From Epithemia pelagica (lineage: Eukaryota; Bacillariophyta; Bacillariophyceae; Surirellales; Surirellaceae), in NCBI GenBank assembly GCA_946965045.2, contig OX337228.1, positions 1,116,001 through 1,180,000 of the forward strand: a DNA stretch of 64,000 nucleotides, in the 5' to 3' direction. Under the pieces are notes generated by a model. It did not search any database. It was given only the letters and a program-made list of their open reading frames with translations, and had not been told where the DNA came from. Below are positions 52,578-63,364 of the stretch, piece by piece. Made by a program: the position numbers and the translations under genes. The first letter of the stretch is position 1; every line of letters starts with the position of its first letter.

Positions 52578-55500
52578 ATGGAACGGCATTTTTTGTTTGC
52601 ATGTCTAGCGTCGTTGATGTCAGTGGTTACTGTTTCTTCCTTTGAATCTCGCACAACAACATCAGCGACAAGTAGCCGTGCTTTCTTTTTCCCAATGACT
52701 TCTCAACAAAGACTATTCACACCATCACCTTCGGTGCTTCCACACATGCCCACAAGATCCGCATTGCGACCAAAGAACGATCCATATTTGATTGGTCGTG
52801 GAGGATGGGCACTTTTGGCATCCAAGAAGTCCCAACGACCATCGTCATCGTCCAAGAAGTCGCCATTTCCTTCTCATGGCCACAAACGACCGTCCTCATG
52901 GGTGACAAACACTTTTGCGGCCTTGCAGAATCATTCACACAGCCCCTTGTTGGACACCTTCCCTTCAAGGAGAAAACGAATGGGACGAGGGCATGATGAA
53001 CGGACATCAAACGCGAGACATGTGGCCTCCATGCCACCCTTACCAAAACTGGTCAAAGTTCTGCTCTCCAAGGAACCGCACGAAGACGACGATGCATCCA
53101 TGTATCCAACTCTGGATATGAGTAATTACACACCGGCCGATTTGATTCATCATTGTCACATGATTTTAAAAGAAAGCACATACAACAATCAATGGGACGA
53201 AGTACTTGCCACGTTAAATTACATGACGGACAACAAGATTGTCCAAAGGGCCACCTTTCGCACCTGTCTACTCAAGGCCACTTCATCTCAACCAAACCCA
53301 ACAGAGAAACAACAACGACTTCATTTGTTGTCATCTTCGTCACTAACAGCACAAAGAGCCAGCCGTGCTCAAGGACGTAACAAAGCTGGAGAATCTTCAC
53401 CATCCAGCCCATCAACCACCAGCATGGATGCCGCTCTCCAGATTTTACAACTGCAGTTGTTGGCGGGGTGGCCTCCCGATTCCATGGATATATCATTGAT
53501 TGTATTTGCAATGTGTCGGCGTTCGTCGGAACCATTGCTTAGCAACCTCCCATCACGCGGAGGTATGACGACGGCGACACGTGCTCCCAAACTCCCCGTT
53601 CCACCCAATTCACGCGGTGGTATGGCGGCTCCCCGATCTTGTGAAAAGGCCTGGAATTTTCTTCAACATTACCAAAGCACCACTCCCAATCTAGATATTC
53701 AAGTGTACGATGCTATTCTGACATGCATGGTGGAACAACGGCAGTGGCGAATGTCTATTCAAATACTAAACTACTTGCAGCAGCAACAACAACTCCAAGA
53801 AACAGCATCATTGGAACCCAGCAACAGTAACAACACCAGCCCATCAAACGTTGTGTCGTCTCCCTTCCCAGCCATTTCAACGTATCGCCTCGTCATGGAG
53901 TGCTGCGTCAAGGCCCAGCAATCCGATGCCGCTGTGCAGGTGCTTTTGTCGGCGGTGAACCAATACAATGTCACGCCATCGCTGTATTCGTTTGAGCTGG
54001 TGGTAGGATTGCTTTGCGACAAGGGTCGATGGCGACAAGCCTTACAGTTATTCAACCTGATGGATGAATTGTCAATCCGCAAGACTGTTCAAATTGGAAA
54101 CTCGGTCCTGATTGCCATGAGTCGTGCCGGTGAAGTGGCGCAAGCTCGACATTTGCTCCACCGAATGAGCAAAAAGGGCAGTCGTATGCAACCCAATGTC
54201 ATTTCGTACAATTGCATCATTTCAGCGTGTGCCAATACACCTGGACGATGGAAAGAAGCTCTCAAAGTATTCGATTTGTGTGTGCGGGCACCGGGTGTAC
54301 GACCCGATATTTACACCTACACGTCGGCTCTTCGGGCCTGCGCCAAGGGACACGAACTGCGCAAGGCACTGGCGTTGTGGCAAGTCTTGCAAGATCGCAA
54401 GCTTCGTCGTGATGCTCATGTGTATACAGCCATGATGGAAGTTTGTGCGTCAACCAAGCATTGGGAAAAGGCCTTGCATCTGCTGCAAGAAATGCAAAAA
54501 GACAACATAAAACCCACCGAAGTGACGTTCAGTGCCGCAATTTCTGCCTGTGGAAACGCTCGTCAGTGGGAAGCGGCCTTGGAACTCTTGCGAGAAATGA
54601 AAAGGCATCCGATCAATATTACTCCTAGCAAAATGACATACAACAATGTCTTGACGGCTCTGGCTAGGGCCAGTAAGACTTCAAATACCACCCTGTACTC
54701 CGCTAACCAGCCACACGAAGCTGATTTCATATGGACTCAAGCTAAAGAGTTGCTCTTGGAGATGGATTCTGCTGGTATTAACAAGGACGGTTTTACGTAT
54801 TCTGCGGCGCTAACGTGTTGTCAAGGTCAATGGAAAGAAGCTCTCAAGTTGATTGAAGACATGCGAGAAACACAAGCAAAGTCGACCGACAAGAGATTCA
54901 GCATTCAACCAAACAAAATGGCATACACAGCTGCAATATCCAGTTGTGGAAAAGCGGGGCAAGCCAAAGTTGCTCTTGAGCTGTTTCGGAATATCACGAC
55001 ACCCAATTCCAAGAAAGGGAAAGATGGAAATTTTGAACGAATAATTCCAGATCGCGTCATGTACAACGCATTGTTTTCAGCGCTACGAAGTGCAGGGGCG
55101 ACGGACGACTGCTTAGGGACACAGGCTTCTACGATTTGGAAGATATGGCAGCAAATGGTGCAGCAAGGTCGGCGTCGTGGTCCCCAGCCAAGTTCTTACA
55201 TTCAGCAGGGGAAAAGCCACGACAACGGACTTTCGTTTACGGCAGCTATCAATGTTGTGACTCCCGATATGATTACTATCACGAACGCTCTTGGTGCCCT
55301 TAACAATTTAAGAGAACCTAAGGATGGCAAGAATTGCCTGGAAAAGGACATTGATGTCGACGAAGTTGTGGACCAAATCTACTCTGATTCTTTGGAATTA
55401 ATGAGAACCGGCACAGGGCTTCCAACCCTTGTAGTTTCAGACCAAGATATTCAACATGCTTCGCCTTCCTGGGAATTCGACATGTCTGGTCTTTCCTTGC

Positions 55501-55856
55501 CAGTGTCCCGAGCTGCATGTCGACATCTGTTTCTGAAAAGCATTCTTGAAGCATCCATGCCCAATCAACAGCCAGATCGTAAGAAAATGAAGAAGTTACA
55601 AAACTCCTTTATTTTCCGTAACCTGATTTTGAGAACGGGCGTGGGATCCAATAAACAACACGAATTGTCACAGGACACTGCTGGCGAACGAAACCACCGG
55701 ATGCACCCTTCAACGTCCCTTCGAGAATATGTCCAAACGATCCTAAGCACCGAATTCGATCCGCCTATTGAATCTCATATCCCGACGTATGCCCCGGCAA
55801 CAATCCACATTAGCAGTGACATGATCCAATATTGGGTCCAGCGCCAAAAGATATGA
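52578..55856 (+). CDS. Pentatricopeptide repeat (PPR) protein, probably organellar
   Basis: 1092 residues from an ATG at 52578. The first 20 residues are hydrophobic (FLFACLASLMSVVTV). SSFES and a long Ser/Thr/Arg-rich, acid-poor stretch follow. This resembles the signal-plus-transit presequence of diatom plastid proteins, where a Phe follows the signal cleavage site, though the ASAF motif is imperfect. PPR motifs of about 35 residues begin near residue 400 and are clearest at 480-720, e.g. PNVISYNCIISACANTPGRW, DAHVYTAMMEVCASTKHWEK and TEVTFSAAISACGNARQWEA. Polar inserts separate the blocks. PPR proteins bind organellar RNA for processing, stability or translation. No DYW or SMR domain is recognised at the C-terminus. 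It is convergent with the large disordered-protein gene. Confidence 0.9.
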   Translation: MERHFLFACLASLMSVVTVSSFESRTTTSATSSRAFFFPMTSQQRLFTPSPSVLPHMPTRSALRPKNDPYLIGRGGWALLASKKSQRPSSSSKKSPFPSHGHKRPSSWVTNTFAALQNHSHSPLLDTFPSRRKRMGRGHDERTSNARHVASMPPLPKLVKVLLSKEPHEDDDASMYPTLDMSNYTPADLIHHCHMILKESTYNNQWDEVLATLNYMTDNKIVQRATFRTCLLKATSSQPNPTEKQQRLHLLSSSSLTAQRASRAQGRNKAGESSPSSPSTTSMDAALQILQLQLLAGWPPDSMDISLIVFAMCRRSSEPLLSNLPSRGGMTTATRAPKLPVPPNSRGGMAAPRSCEKAWNFLQHYQSTTPNLDIQVYDAILTCMVEQRQWRMSIQILNYLQQQQQLQETASLEPSNSNNTSPSNVVSSPFPAISTYRLVMECCVKAQQSDAAVQVLLSAVNQYNVTPSLYSFELVVGLLCDKGRWRQALQLFNLMDELSIRKTVQIGNSVLIAMSRAGEVAQARHLLHRMSKKGSRMQPNVISYNCIISACANTPGRWKEALKVFDLCVRAPGVRPDIYTYTSALRACAKGHELRKALALWQVLQDRKLRRDAHVYTAMMEVCASTKHWEKALHLLQEMQKDNIKPTEVTFSAAISACGNARQWEAALELLREMKRHPINITPSKMTYNNVLTALARASKTSNTTLYSANQPHEADFIWTQAKELLLEMDSAGINKDGFTYSAALTCCQGQWKEALKLIEDMRETQAKSTDKRFSIQPNKMAYTAAISSCGKAGQAKVALELFRNITTPNSKKGKDGNFERIIPDRVMYNALFSALRSAGATDDCLGTQASTIWKIWQQMVQQGRRRGPQPSSYIQQGKSHDNGLSFTAAINVVTPDMITITNALGALNNLREPKDGKNCLEKDIDVDEVVDQIYSDSLELMRTGTGLPTLVVSDQDIQHASPSWEFDMSGLSLPVSRAACRHLFLKSILEASMPNQQPDRKKMKKLQNSFIFRNLILRTGVGSNKQHELSQDTAGERNHRMHPSTSLREYVQTILSTEFDPPIESHIPTYAPATIHISSDMIQYWVQRQKI

Positions 55857-56008
55857 GAAACGAGAAGCTTGTAGGTTCCTGAGTTGGACCCTTCGTCTGA
55901 ATTCTCATGTTGCTCTTATTTTGCTGTGCACGACGGCGCGGACAACAAATAATGAATGGAGTCACAGGTTAACGATATTCACATCAAACTACTAGACCAT
56001 TCAGTCTG

Positions 56009-59000
56009 CTATATTTCATCAACGATTCGTGCTTCTTGCCTTGATGGTGAAGATGCCATTGCAGCCTCAACGGCCTCAACCCGAGCATGGGCAAGATCAT
56101 GAGCTTCAGACCTCACGTTTACCGTACCAGCACCATGTGAACGAGAACTTCTCAAAACCTGATGATCTGTATCGTCGACTCGGCGAGATCGTGGAGCAGA
56201 CTTAGGCCTCGATTGATCTCCGTAGCTCGACTGTAGCTTCATCATTTCCTGTACTTTCACAGCTGCATACCGTTCCGCAGCTTTTGAAACGTCTGTAACA
56301 TGGCTACTCCGCGAAGATGTCACACCAGAACCCGTTCCGGATGCCCTTTTTCGCTCCAAGAATGCTTTCCATTTCTCTGTGTGATTGGACGACGACGTGG
56401 AAACAGTCGAGGGTGCATCGCCACTTTTTCCAGTGGCACTGCTCCTCCTTTTTCGTCGTTTGGAAGAGACGGCCGTCTTCATGGCAATCGATTCCAAATA
56501 GGCTGTCTTCGCACCAAAATCGTCCGACACCACACTTCCACTTCGTTTTGGGGAATGACCATCGGCGACGTTTGAGCGGCTATCCATTTCTTCCAGTTCC
56601 AGAGAGTGCGCCCGTCGATCACGACGTTTTGATCCGTGCTCAATGTCTTCTTCCTCCTCCTCTTCTTCTTCTTCGACTATGTTTTCGGGACGACCGCAGA
56701 AGCCGGCAGTAAACTTTGACGCGCCGCCCTGCCTCGAAGGTGCACTTGTCGGGTGATCTCTCAAGAAAGCCAGGTGCGCCGAAGGCAGGTCGCCAAGTCT
56801 AGCTGCTGTTCCCATCACAGGCGCCGCACATTCTGTCAGCCGTTGAAGGAAGGTGCGATCCTCGCACTGGCCGTAACCGTCAGAGCCGAAAATCTCCGAA
56901 GGAACAGAGGGAACATGCCCAAGAACCTCGCTGAGGTTGTCAAGTGAATCGCCTTGAACTGGTTTCTCTGGATCCTCCGATCTTCCAGCTCGCGAGTCTC
57001 TCTCGTACTTATCCCTTCTAATGGGTGACCAATCTTCTTCATCTTTCTCTTGATTCTCGCTGTCCAAACTTAGGTCGTGATGGTTACCATATCTTGTGGG
57101 CCCTTTGGAATATCTGTCTCGCTCATATTTGTCTCGTCTTTGACGGTCGGCGCCCTCTTCCCTGTAGGTCATCGCTCCTGAGCGTGCCAACGCAGCAGCT
57201 GCCACCTTCCGGTGTCGAGGTGATAGAACACGTTTACTCTGGCTTTGAACACCTGACGATACTTCGTCAAAGGAGAAAAGGGAATCATCGTCATCATTGA
57301 TTTTAGATTCCTTGTGATCATTCATACTCGTTCGACTTGACTTTCCCAGTCCGTCGACTAGTTTGGACGAGGAGGATTCCGTTCCAAGTGCTCCTGTTCC
57401 GGGTCTCTTAGGATCAGAATGTAGCACATCCGGAGACGGTTGCTTTTGGATGCTTTGGTGACTTTCGGGTGGCGGTTCCTGGGATGAAGGCGACGTACTC
57501 ATCTGTCGCAACAAGTCGTCAGAAGTTTGTTTCGATTTACCTCGAAGTTCAGAACTCCACTGCGATTTAGAATCTAGGGAAGCCAGCTCACGCAAGTCGT
57601 CCGAAGCCCGCTTGGATTTACTTCGACGTTCAGAACTCCACTGTGATTTAGAATCTTGGGAAGCCAGCTCACGTAAAATTTCAGAGGTCTCTATCACTGC
57701 TTCTTTCATTATTGGCGGCGATGAACTCAATTTTCGAAGCACCTCTTCGGGAGACTTTTGATCAAGCTGCTGTACTTGTTGATCATCATGAGTTTCTTCT
57801 GTTGGAGATCGCCCTTGTTGCCGATACGTCGACCGCGACAATTGTTCTCCAGAAGTTCTAGGGTTATATTGTGATCCAGTTGGCGAAAGCGTCGCTCTTG
57901 GTGCGTTACCCGAATCATCGAGAGCGTCGGTGGGACTTGTCGATTGCCTTCCTCCTCTGACACTAATAGGCGACGTGTCTCGTTTGTTTGCTCTAAGCTT
58001 AGGGACCACTTTGTTGACACGTGACAATGAAGAGGACGATATACCTGAACGAGTTTCCCACATTGTGCTGTTGTCGTTTTCACCAGAAATCAACCATTCA
58101 TCGTGTGCCTCATCCAAGTCGACAGGGCCGGAGAGACGTGAAGAATCAGCCATATCATCCAGACTGGTTGGTTCTCCACGAGAAAAAGCACCGCTTTCAT
58201 CAAGTTCACGAAGAGAGCGATGGGCGAAGCCAACAGGCGATTTAGGTGATTTCTTTGAATGTTTCTCGGGTTCTGGGAAAAGATCCTTGTCTTCTTCTCC
58301 AACTTTTTCGGTGACAACGTCAATGTTGGCTGCTTCTGGGGGGCGATCAACTTCTTCAATAGATGGAAACGAGTTAGACTCACTCATGAGTCTATCATAG
58401 TCAATCTCCTTTTCACTGACATCTCCGCCCGTCTCCTCCACTTCTGTGGAAACTGACGGAGGTAGGGATTCGACATTGGTTGGCTGTTGCTCCGGGGTCT
58501 CGTTTGCGCGTCCGTTGTCTGAAACAGGTTTTCTCAAGACGTCTTCACTGTCTACGAGTCTTCGGGACCCAGGAAGATAAACTGATCCATTGTCGCTTAC
58601 AGCCATCTTCTTGTCGGATACATCTGTCTCTCCTCTGTTCTTCTCATGCATGTGAAGTGAACCTGTGTCACCTATCTGGACGTACGCCTTCAGTGTAGTG
58701 GTTTCCGGTGATGCCCGGCCGCCAATTGTAGACTCACCCTGTGTCTGATCGTCGTTGATGATCTCTGATGCTTCAGGACCATAACTCGTCGCGCGAGGTT
58801 GTTTGTCTGACAGCATATGATTCTGATTATGCGTATGTTCATCGTCTATGCTACTCGATCGTGCTGCAGGAACCTCCGTCGCTATGAAATCAACCGTGTC
58901 TAACTCCGGAGGGTTGTTCCAGCCATTGTCAGGATCCCAGGTTTGCCCTTCTTGGTTCAGTCTTACACTGGCCTCCTTCATCGATTCTACCCACCCACGA

Positions 59001-62000
59001 GAAGTTTTCTCGTTCGCTGTTGGTTTTGAAGACCGAAGTTTTGATCTGATGGCACCGGCCTTGCGAGGTAAGGAGCGTCGAGGAGGTGGGGGAGGTGGTA
59101 CAGACGCGTTCCCAGATATATCTTCTTGGGAAGTAGCACCGAGTTCCATGGTGTGCGGCGATGATCCAACATTCAAGTCCCCAGGAGGACCCTCTACTTG
59201 TTTGAGAGGATCGTCCTTCGGGAGGTTATCCTCAGGATTATGGTACCACCCAGTTTCAGAGTTCCACGAAGGACCTTCTTGTTTAATATTTTCCCACTTT
59301 TGAGGTTTGGTATCGTTTGCGTTGGGTGTTGAGGGTGCAACACTTCGGGTTTGAGCTTGGACTGGAGGAGGCGGAGGTGGTGGTGGAATCGAAGATTGCA
59401 GAGATTGACTGTCTTCTGTAACAACCTTATTGTCGATGTTTGGTGTCGGTGGAGAATGAAGTGGTGGCGGTTGAGGAGGTAGTGACGATGCCATAGATTG
59501 GCTGTCTTCCGATGCAAATGAGTTTTCAAGAACAGGTGGGGAGTGGACTTTGTCAACTGCCGGTCCAGGGAAGTTCGACGATTCATTTCCTATTTTGGAA
59601 GATTGAACACTACCAGGAGATATCACGCTTTTCTCGAGTTCAGATGGATGAGGTCCAGCTGACGGTCGAGGCGGCGATTCGACGCCCCCGAAGTCTGCCA
59701 CATCGTCGACGACTCTGCTGTCGTCATCCATTGGGTTACTCCATCCAGTTTCCGGATTCCAACTTTGGCCACCAGGATGCAAAACAACGCTGGCTGCTTT
59801 CATCGATTCGATCCATCCTCGAGGTCGACTTTCGGTGGGATTGGGTGTCGTAGATCGCGATTTGGTGGGACTTTTAGGTGTCTTACGTCGAGGGCGACTT
59901 CGTCGAATGGGAACAGTTGATGAAGAGATGGCCTCTAGAAGCAGTTCCTCCTCTGAGGGCAAAGGTTTTGTCATCATCGTCTCAGTAATATCGTCTTCTG
60001 GAACGGGTTTGTCAGCTTTCAGTCTGACACGCTCCGATTCGTCTTCTGGAACGGGTTTGTCAGCTTTCAGTCTGACACGCTCCGATTCCTTCGGTAATGC
60101 GAGTGAAGCTTTCAACGACCTAGCAGGGCTTTTATTTGCGGGCGAGCTTGGGGCTGACAATGATTCCTTTGGTTTAGGCGGTGCAAGCTTTTGAGCCAAG
60201 TCCAAATGCATCATTTGGAGTGGCTCGTTTGCTGAAACTCCAGGATCTGACAGAATCGTTTCAGGGCCATCAGAACGATTCTTGTAATCCCGAAACCCTG
60301 AACCTGATGCCCATTCTCTGTTAGCAGAGGCGGCGGCTGCTTGAATCGTATCATGCCATCCGCGTGTCTCCGAGCCCTTCTTCGAGAGGTTCGCTTGTTT
60401 GGTCTTGGCAAGCCGAGATTTAGCGGCACCTGGTCGTCGTGATTTCCTTGGACCTGTTGTATGGGTACTCGCCGCTGCACTCGCAGTTGTGTAGGCAGTC
60501 CGAGCATCATCTCCTGCCACGCTGCTCGTCGTGGCATGAATGACAGAATAAATGTCCGTAGAGCTCAAGTACGTGTCCATATCAACGTCCAGGTTGACTT
60601 GGTCGAAGCTTACAGGTTTTGCCTTTGTTTCATCTTGAGGTTCTTGTTCCTTGGACTCTTTTTCTTCCTCCTTCGGCTTGATAAATGGAATTTCGCCTGG
60701 TTCATGTTCATCTAACTCCGCCAATGCCTCCTGCCCAGAATGCGCTTCTTCCGTTTGTACAGTTGGTCCCCTGCTCTCGTTGTCCCGAGAAAGAACCTCC
60801 TCTTCTCGTTTCGGTGGTGGTGCAGCCGGAAGTGTACTTTGCGAGGAGGAGCTGGAAGAATCGCCCTGGTCTGGTGTTGTCTCTGGTTGTGCACGATCCG
60901 CGTGGTCCTCGGGAACATGTTTCTTGACTTCCCCTTCGTCTTGTTTCTGGGATCTCTTTCGTTCATTTTGGAGAAAGCCTTGTAAATCCAAAATAATCTT
61001 GCGTTTATTCTTTTTGTTGTTCTTGTTTTTCCTCATGGAGCTGTCGTCAAGTGTTGCTTCCGATGGTTCCGGTGATTTACGGCTGAGTCCCAAGATGCGA
61101 AGGGCAGACTCGCGACGACCTCCGCCACGCATGGTGGACACGGTCCGCACAGGTGGGCGTAATCCTCCTTCTTCGCCCATGTCCGGCGTGGCCAGGGATG
61201 AGCCAACCTCGGATGAGGGTGATGGAGCCTTGGCGCGTGACGGAGGTGCACTTCGAGACCGATGCACCTCTGGTTCGTCTTCTGTCAAAGCGGCAAATCC
61301 AACTGGCCGTGCCTCTGGTTCCGTTCCACGAACACTGCTGCCTTTCCTTTCATCACCTCCCGTCGCATGCGTGTACTCCTCGTCCTCCGAATCGCTGTCA
61401 TGGTGTGGATTTCGTTCTTCCCCGTCGTAGTATACAATGCCACTCTTTTCCAGGACAACTTCTGGTGCCTGCAGCATATGATCCTCTTCGATGGAAGGGC
61501 GACGAGCAGGAGAATGTAGGGGTTTCAAAACCAAAAGGCCGCTCCTGGTCTTCTTAGTTCTTGGAGACGACGGTGGTTCCGGATAGTCCCTTCCTTTCCC
61601 CATGGAACTACGAAGAGGCTGAGGGGACGACCTTCCGTCTTCCGATCCATTCGGAGTACGCCTTCGGTTGTCATTGCGTTTCGAGCTTGCGCCCCACGGG
61701 GTGGAGCGAGTCCTACGAAGCGCAAGTTCGTCATCTTCGGCAGTATTGTTGTTAGATGCCATTGAGGAAGAATCAAAGGACCGGCCGAGCCTGGACTTTT
61801 TCTTCCAAAACGCAGTCAAACCACGACGAAGTTTATTGGATGAGACGCTCTGTTTGTCATTGTCCTCTTCGTCACCGGTACCACTCGACGTCGACTCCAG
61901 AGCCGGCGACGCCGTTTCTCCTCTCCAACGTCGACGAGGGGGTTCTGGTTTCTTCTTTCGTTCTGAATCAATCATTTGGAAGGCCTGTGAGGCTGGTACT

Positions 62001-63364
62001 CCTTCATTGATGAGTTTGAGAAACTTTCGTTTCTCATGAGCGGACAAATTGGCATACTGGGCTTGGGCTTCCTCCGGTGTTTGCGATTGAGATTGGTCAT
62101 CGTCTGTGGACAGGGTCCTGCCTCCAGGTTCGCGTTGTTTGGATTGCTCGTAGTCCGCCTTGGCTTTGCGTGCCATCGCCCCCAACAGAGCATTTTTTCT
62201 TCGCATTGCCGCTTGTTCCTTGGCTCTACGTTCGACAGGATCGACAAATTCTACCTCGATCGCGGTCTGCTCATCCATATCTTGCTCTTGAAGATGTCGT
62301 TGCGAGCTTCGACTACCCGACTCCGGTGGATCAGGTCGAGTCCCCGAGGAATCTTCATCATACGGCGGTTGGTCCTCTTCTTGATTTTGTTGTTGCAGTT
62401 GTTGCACAGGCGTGTATATGGGTTTTTGAAATCGGCCTTGCACTTGGGAGGACGGTTGTTGATTGTATCCACATAAATCAGTGAGTGCCGTCAAGGTTTG
62501 TCCGCAAAAACTAGATTCCTCGGGATCGGCCCTTGTTTCATTTTCGTGTTCGTCATCGGGAGCATCCGTTTCATCGTCAGGTCTGGTCGTGCTGTAACGT
62601 CGAACCCCTTGATGAATGGCAATGGTCGCCATGCGCTCATCCCCCGGATGAGTGTCAGTCTCGTCGTCGTTCTCATCTTCGGCGGTTCGTTCCTCGTCGT
62701 CGTCTTCGTCATCTTCATTGGCATCCAATTGTCCCCAAAAGTGTCGACCATGATCGTCTAGTTGCGCTACCATTTGATGGTCCTGCGACAATCGTTTAGC
62801 GGGAGGATCCTCGGCCAACGAACGTTGAGGAGAAGGAGGGGGGAGTGGTTTTCCTTGCCAGGAAGAAGGAGAGGCGGTTGGAGAACGTCCTCGAGAACCA
62901 CTTGCTTTGGAAGGTGACAAGGACGGCAAATCACCATCTTCAAAACTTTCCTCGTCATATTCTTGATATCCTGGTTGTTGTGCTTCGTCCTCTTCTTCTT
63001 CTTCCTCGTCCTCTTCTTCTTCCTCGTCCTCCTCTTCTTGGTCTCGGGAGCTTTCCTCATCTTCATCATTGGAAAGAATAGTGGCATTGGCGTTATTGTT
63101 GTTATTGTGCATTCGATTGGGATTTCCTTGCAGTGATCTTGTAGGGCTCGTTGTTGGAGGAGGCACCATCGACCCACTTCCCACACTATGAGAATCAATC
63201 CGCTGATCCCATGGTTCCTCATCATCGGTTCCCTCTTCTTCTTCTTCTTCCTCCATGACCATGTCGCTCCTACAATTGTCGTACAAGCCCCCTTGTCGTT
63301 GTTGTTGCTCCCTTCGCAGCAAGGAAGACGATTCGTCGTGGTTGTTGTCGTCCACGGCAATCAT
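56009..63364 (-). CDS. Very large disordered acidic/Ser-rich protein with repeated RGW modules
   Basis: 2451 residues from an ATG at 63364, uninterrupted. Almost all is low-complexity: Glu/Asp runs near the start, then Ser/Pro/Arg-rich and Lys-rich stretches. There is no signal peptide, membrane span or enzyme motif. A module recurs: RGWIESMKAASVVLHPGGQS then WNPETGWSNP (about 59740-59830), RGWVESMKEASVRL...TWDPDNGWNNP (58900-59000), a shorter WENIKQEGPSWNSETGWYHN (59240-59310) and RGWHDTIQAAAASANREW (60295-60370). Other internal repeats are SERVRLKADKPVPED twice (60000-60090), LASxDSKSQWSSE twice (57540-57670) and RRDKYERD twice (57000-57150). The C-terminus has FLERKR and Arg-rich segments. 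I do not recognise a family. A scaffold or cytoskeletal/silica-associated role would be guesswork. Confidence 0.85.
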   Translation of the reverse strand: MIAVDDNNHDESSSLLRREQQQRQGGLYDNCRSDMVMEEEEEEEGTDDEEPWDQRIDSHSVGSGSMVPPPTTSPTRSLQGNPNRMHNNNNNANATILSNDEDEESSRDQEEEDEEEEEDEEEEEEDEAQQPGYQEYDEESFEDGDLPSLSPSKASGSRGRSPTASPSSWQGKPLPPPSPQRSLAEDPPAKRLSQDHQMVAQLDDHGRHFWGQLDANEDDEDDDEERTAEDENDDETDTHPGDERMATIAIHQGVRRYSTTRPDDETDAPDDEHENETRADPEESSFCGQTLTALTDLCGYNQQPSSQVQGRFQKPIYTPVQQLQQQNQEEDQPPYDEDSSGTRPDPPESGSRSSQRHLQEQDMDEQTAIEVEFVDPVERRAKEQAAMRRKNALLGAMARKAKADYEQSKQREPGGRTLSTDDDQSQSQTPEEAQAQYANLSAHEKRKFLKLINEGVPASQAFQMIDSERKKKPEPPRRRWRGETASPALESTSSGTGDEEDNDKQSVSSNKLRRGLTAFWKKKSRLGRSFDSSSMASNNNTAEDDELALRRTRSTPWGASSKRNDNRRRTPNGSEDGRSSPQPLRSSMGKGRDYPEPPSSPRTKKTRSGLLVLKPLHSPARRPSIEEDHMLQAPEVVLEKSGIVYYDGEERNPHHDSDSEDEEYTHATGGDERKGSSVRGTEPEARPVGFAALTEDEPEVHRSRSAPPSRAKAPSPSSEVGSSLATPDMGEEGGLRPPVRTVSTMRGGGRRESALRILGLSRKSPEPSEATLDDSSMRKNKNNKKNKRKIILDLQGFLQNERKRSQKQDEGEVKKHVPEDHADRAQPETTPDQGDSSSSSSQSTLPAAPPPKREEEVLSRDNESRGPTVQTEEAHSGQEALAELDEHEPGEIPFIKPKEEEKESKEQEPQDETKAKPVSFDQVNLDVDMDTYLSSTDIYSVIHATTSSVAGDDARTAYTTASAAASTHTTGPRKSRRPGAAKSRLAKTKQANLSKKGSETRGWHDTIQAAAASANREWASGSGFRDYKNRSDGPETILSDPGVSANEPLQMMHLDLAQKLAPPKPKESLSAPSSPANKSPARSLKASLALPKESERVRLKADKPVPEDESERVRLKADKPVPEDDITETMMTKPLPSEEELLLEAISSSTVPIRRSRPRRKTPKSPTKSRSTTPNPTESRPRGWIESMKAASVVLHPGGQSWNPETGWSNPMDDDSRVVDDVADFGGVESPPRPSAGPHPSELEKSVISPGSVQSSKIGNESSNFPGPAVDKVHSPPVLENSFASEDSQSMASSLPPQPPPLHSPPTPNIDNKVVTEDSQSLQSSIPPPPPPPPVQAQTRSVAPSTPNANDTKPQKWENIKQEGPSWNSETGWYHNPEDNLPKDDPLKQVEGPPGDLNVGSSPHTMELGATSQEDISGNASVPPPPPPRRSLPRKAGAIRSKLRSSKPTANEKTSRGWVESMKEASVRLNQEGQTWDPDNGWNNPPELDTVDFIATEVPAARSSSIDDEHTHNQNHMLSDKQPRATSYGPEASEIINDDQTQGESTIGGRASPETTTLKAYVQIGDTGSLHMHEKNRGETDVSDKKMAVSDNGSVYLPGSRRLVDSEDVLRKPVSDNGRANETPEQQPTNVESLPPSVSTEVEETGGDVSEKEIDYDRLMSESNSFPSIEEVDRPPEAANIDVVTEKVGEEDKDLFPEPEKHSKKSPKSPVGFAHRSLRELDESGAFSRGEPTSLDDMADSSRLSGPVDLDEAHDEWLISGENDNSTMWETRSGISSSSLSRVNKVVPKLRANKRDTSPISVRGGRQSTSPTDALDDSGNAPRATLSPTGSQYNPRTSGEQLSRSTYRQQGRSPTEETHDDQQVQQLDQKSPEEVLRKLSSSPPIMKEAVIETSEILRELASQDSKSQWSSERRSKSKRASDDLRELASLDSKSQWSSELRGKSKQTSDDLLRQMSTSPSSQEPPPESHQSIQKQPSPDVLHSDPKRPGTGALGTESSSSKLVDGLGKSSRTSMNDHKESKINDDDDSLFSFDEVSSGVQSQSKRVLSPRHRKVAAAALARSGAMTYREEGADRQRRDKYERDRYSKGPTRYGNHHDLSLDSENQEKDEEDWSPIRRDKYERDSRAGRSEDPEKPVQGDSLDNLSEVLGHVPSVPSEIFGSDGYGQCEDRTFLQRLTECAAPVMGTAARLGDLPSAHLAFLRDHPTSAPSRQGGASKFTAGFCGRPENIVEEEEEEEEEDIEHGSKRRDRRAHSLELEEMDSRSNVADGHSPKRSGSVVSDDFGAKTAYLESIAMKTAVSSKRRKRRSSATGKSGDAPSTVSTSSSNHTEKWKAFLERKRASGTGSGVTSSRSSHVTDVSKAAERYAAVKVQEMMKLQSSYGDQSRPKSAPRSRRVDDTDHQVLRSSRSHGAGTVNVRSEAHDLAHARVEAVEAAMASSPSRQEARIVDEI

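Noticed and set aside
53272-54082. Minus-strand frames opposite the PPR gene
   Set aside because: Antisense shadows of Ser/Gln-rich coding sequence, with no domain.
60651-61430. 259-codon plus-strand ORF opposite the large disordered protein
   Set aside because: Shadow of Ser/Arg-rich low-complexity sequence; the opposite frame is open for 2451 codons with internal repeats.
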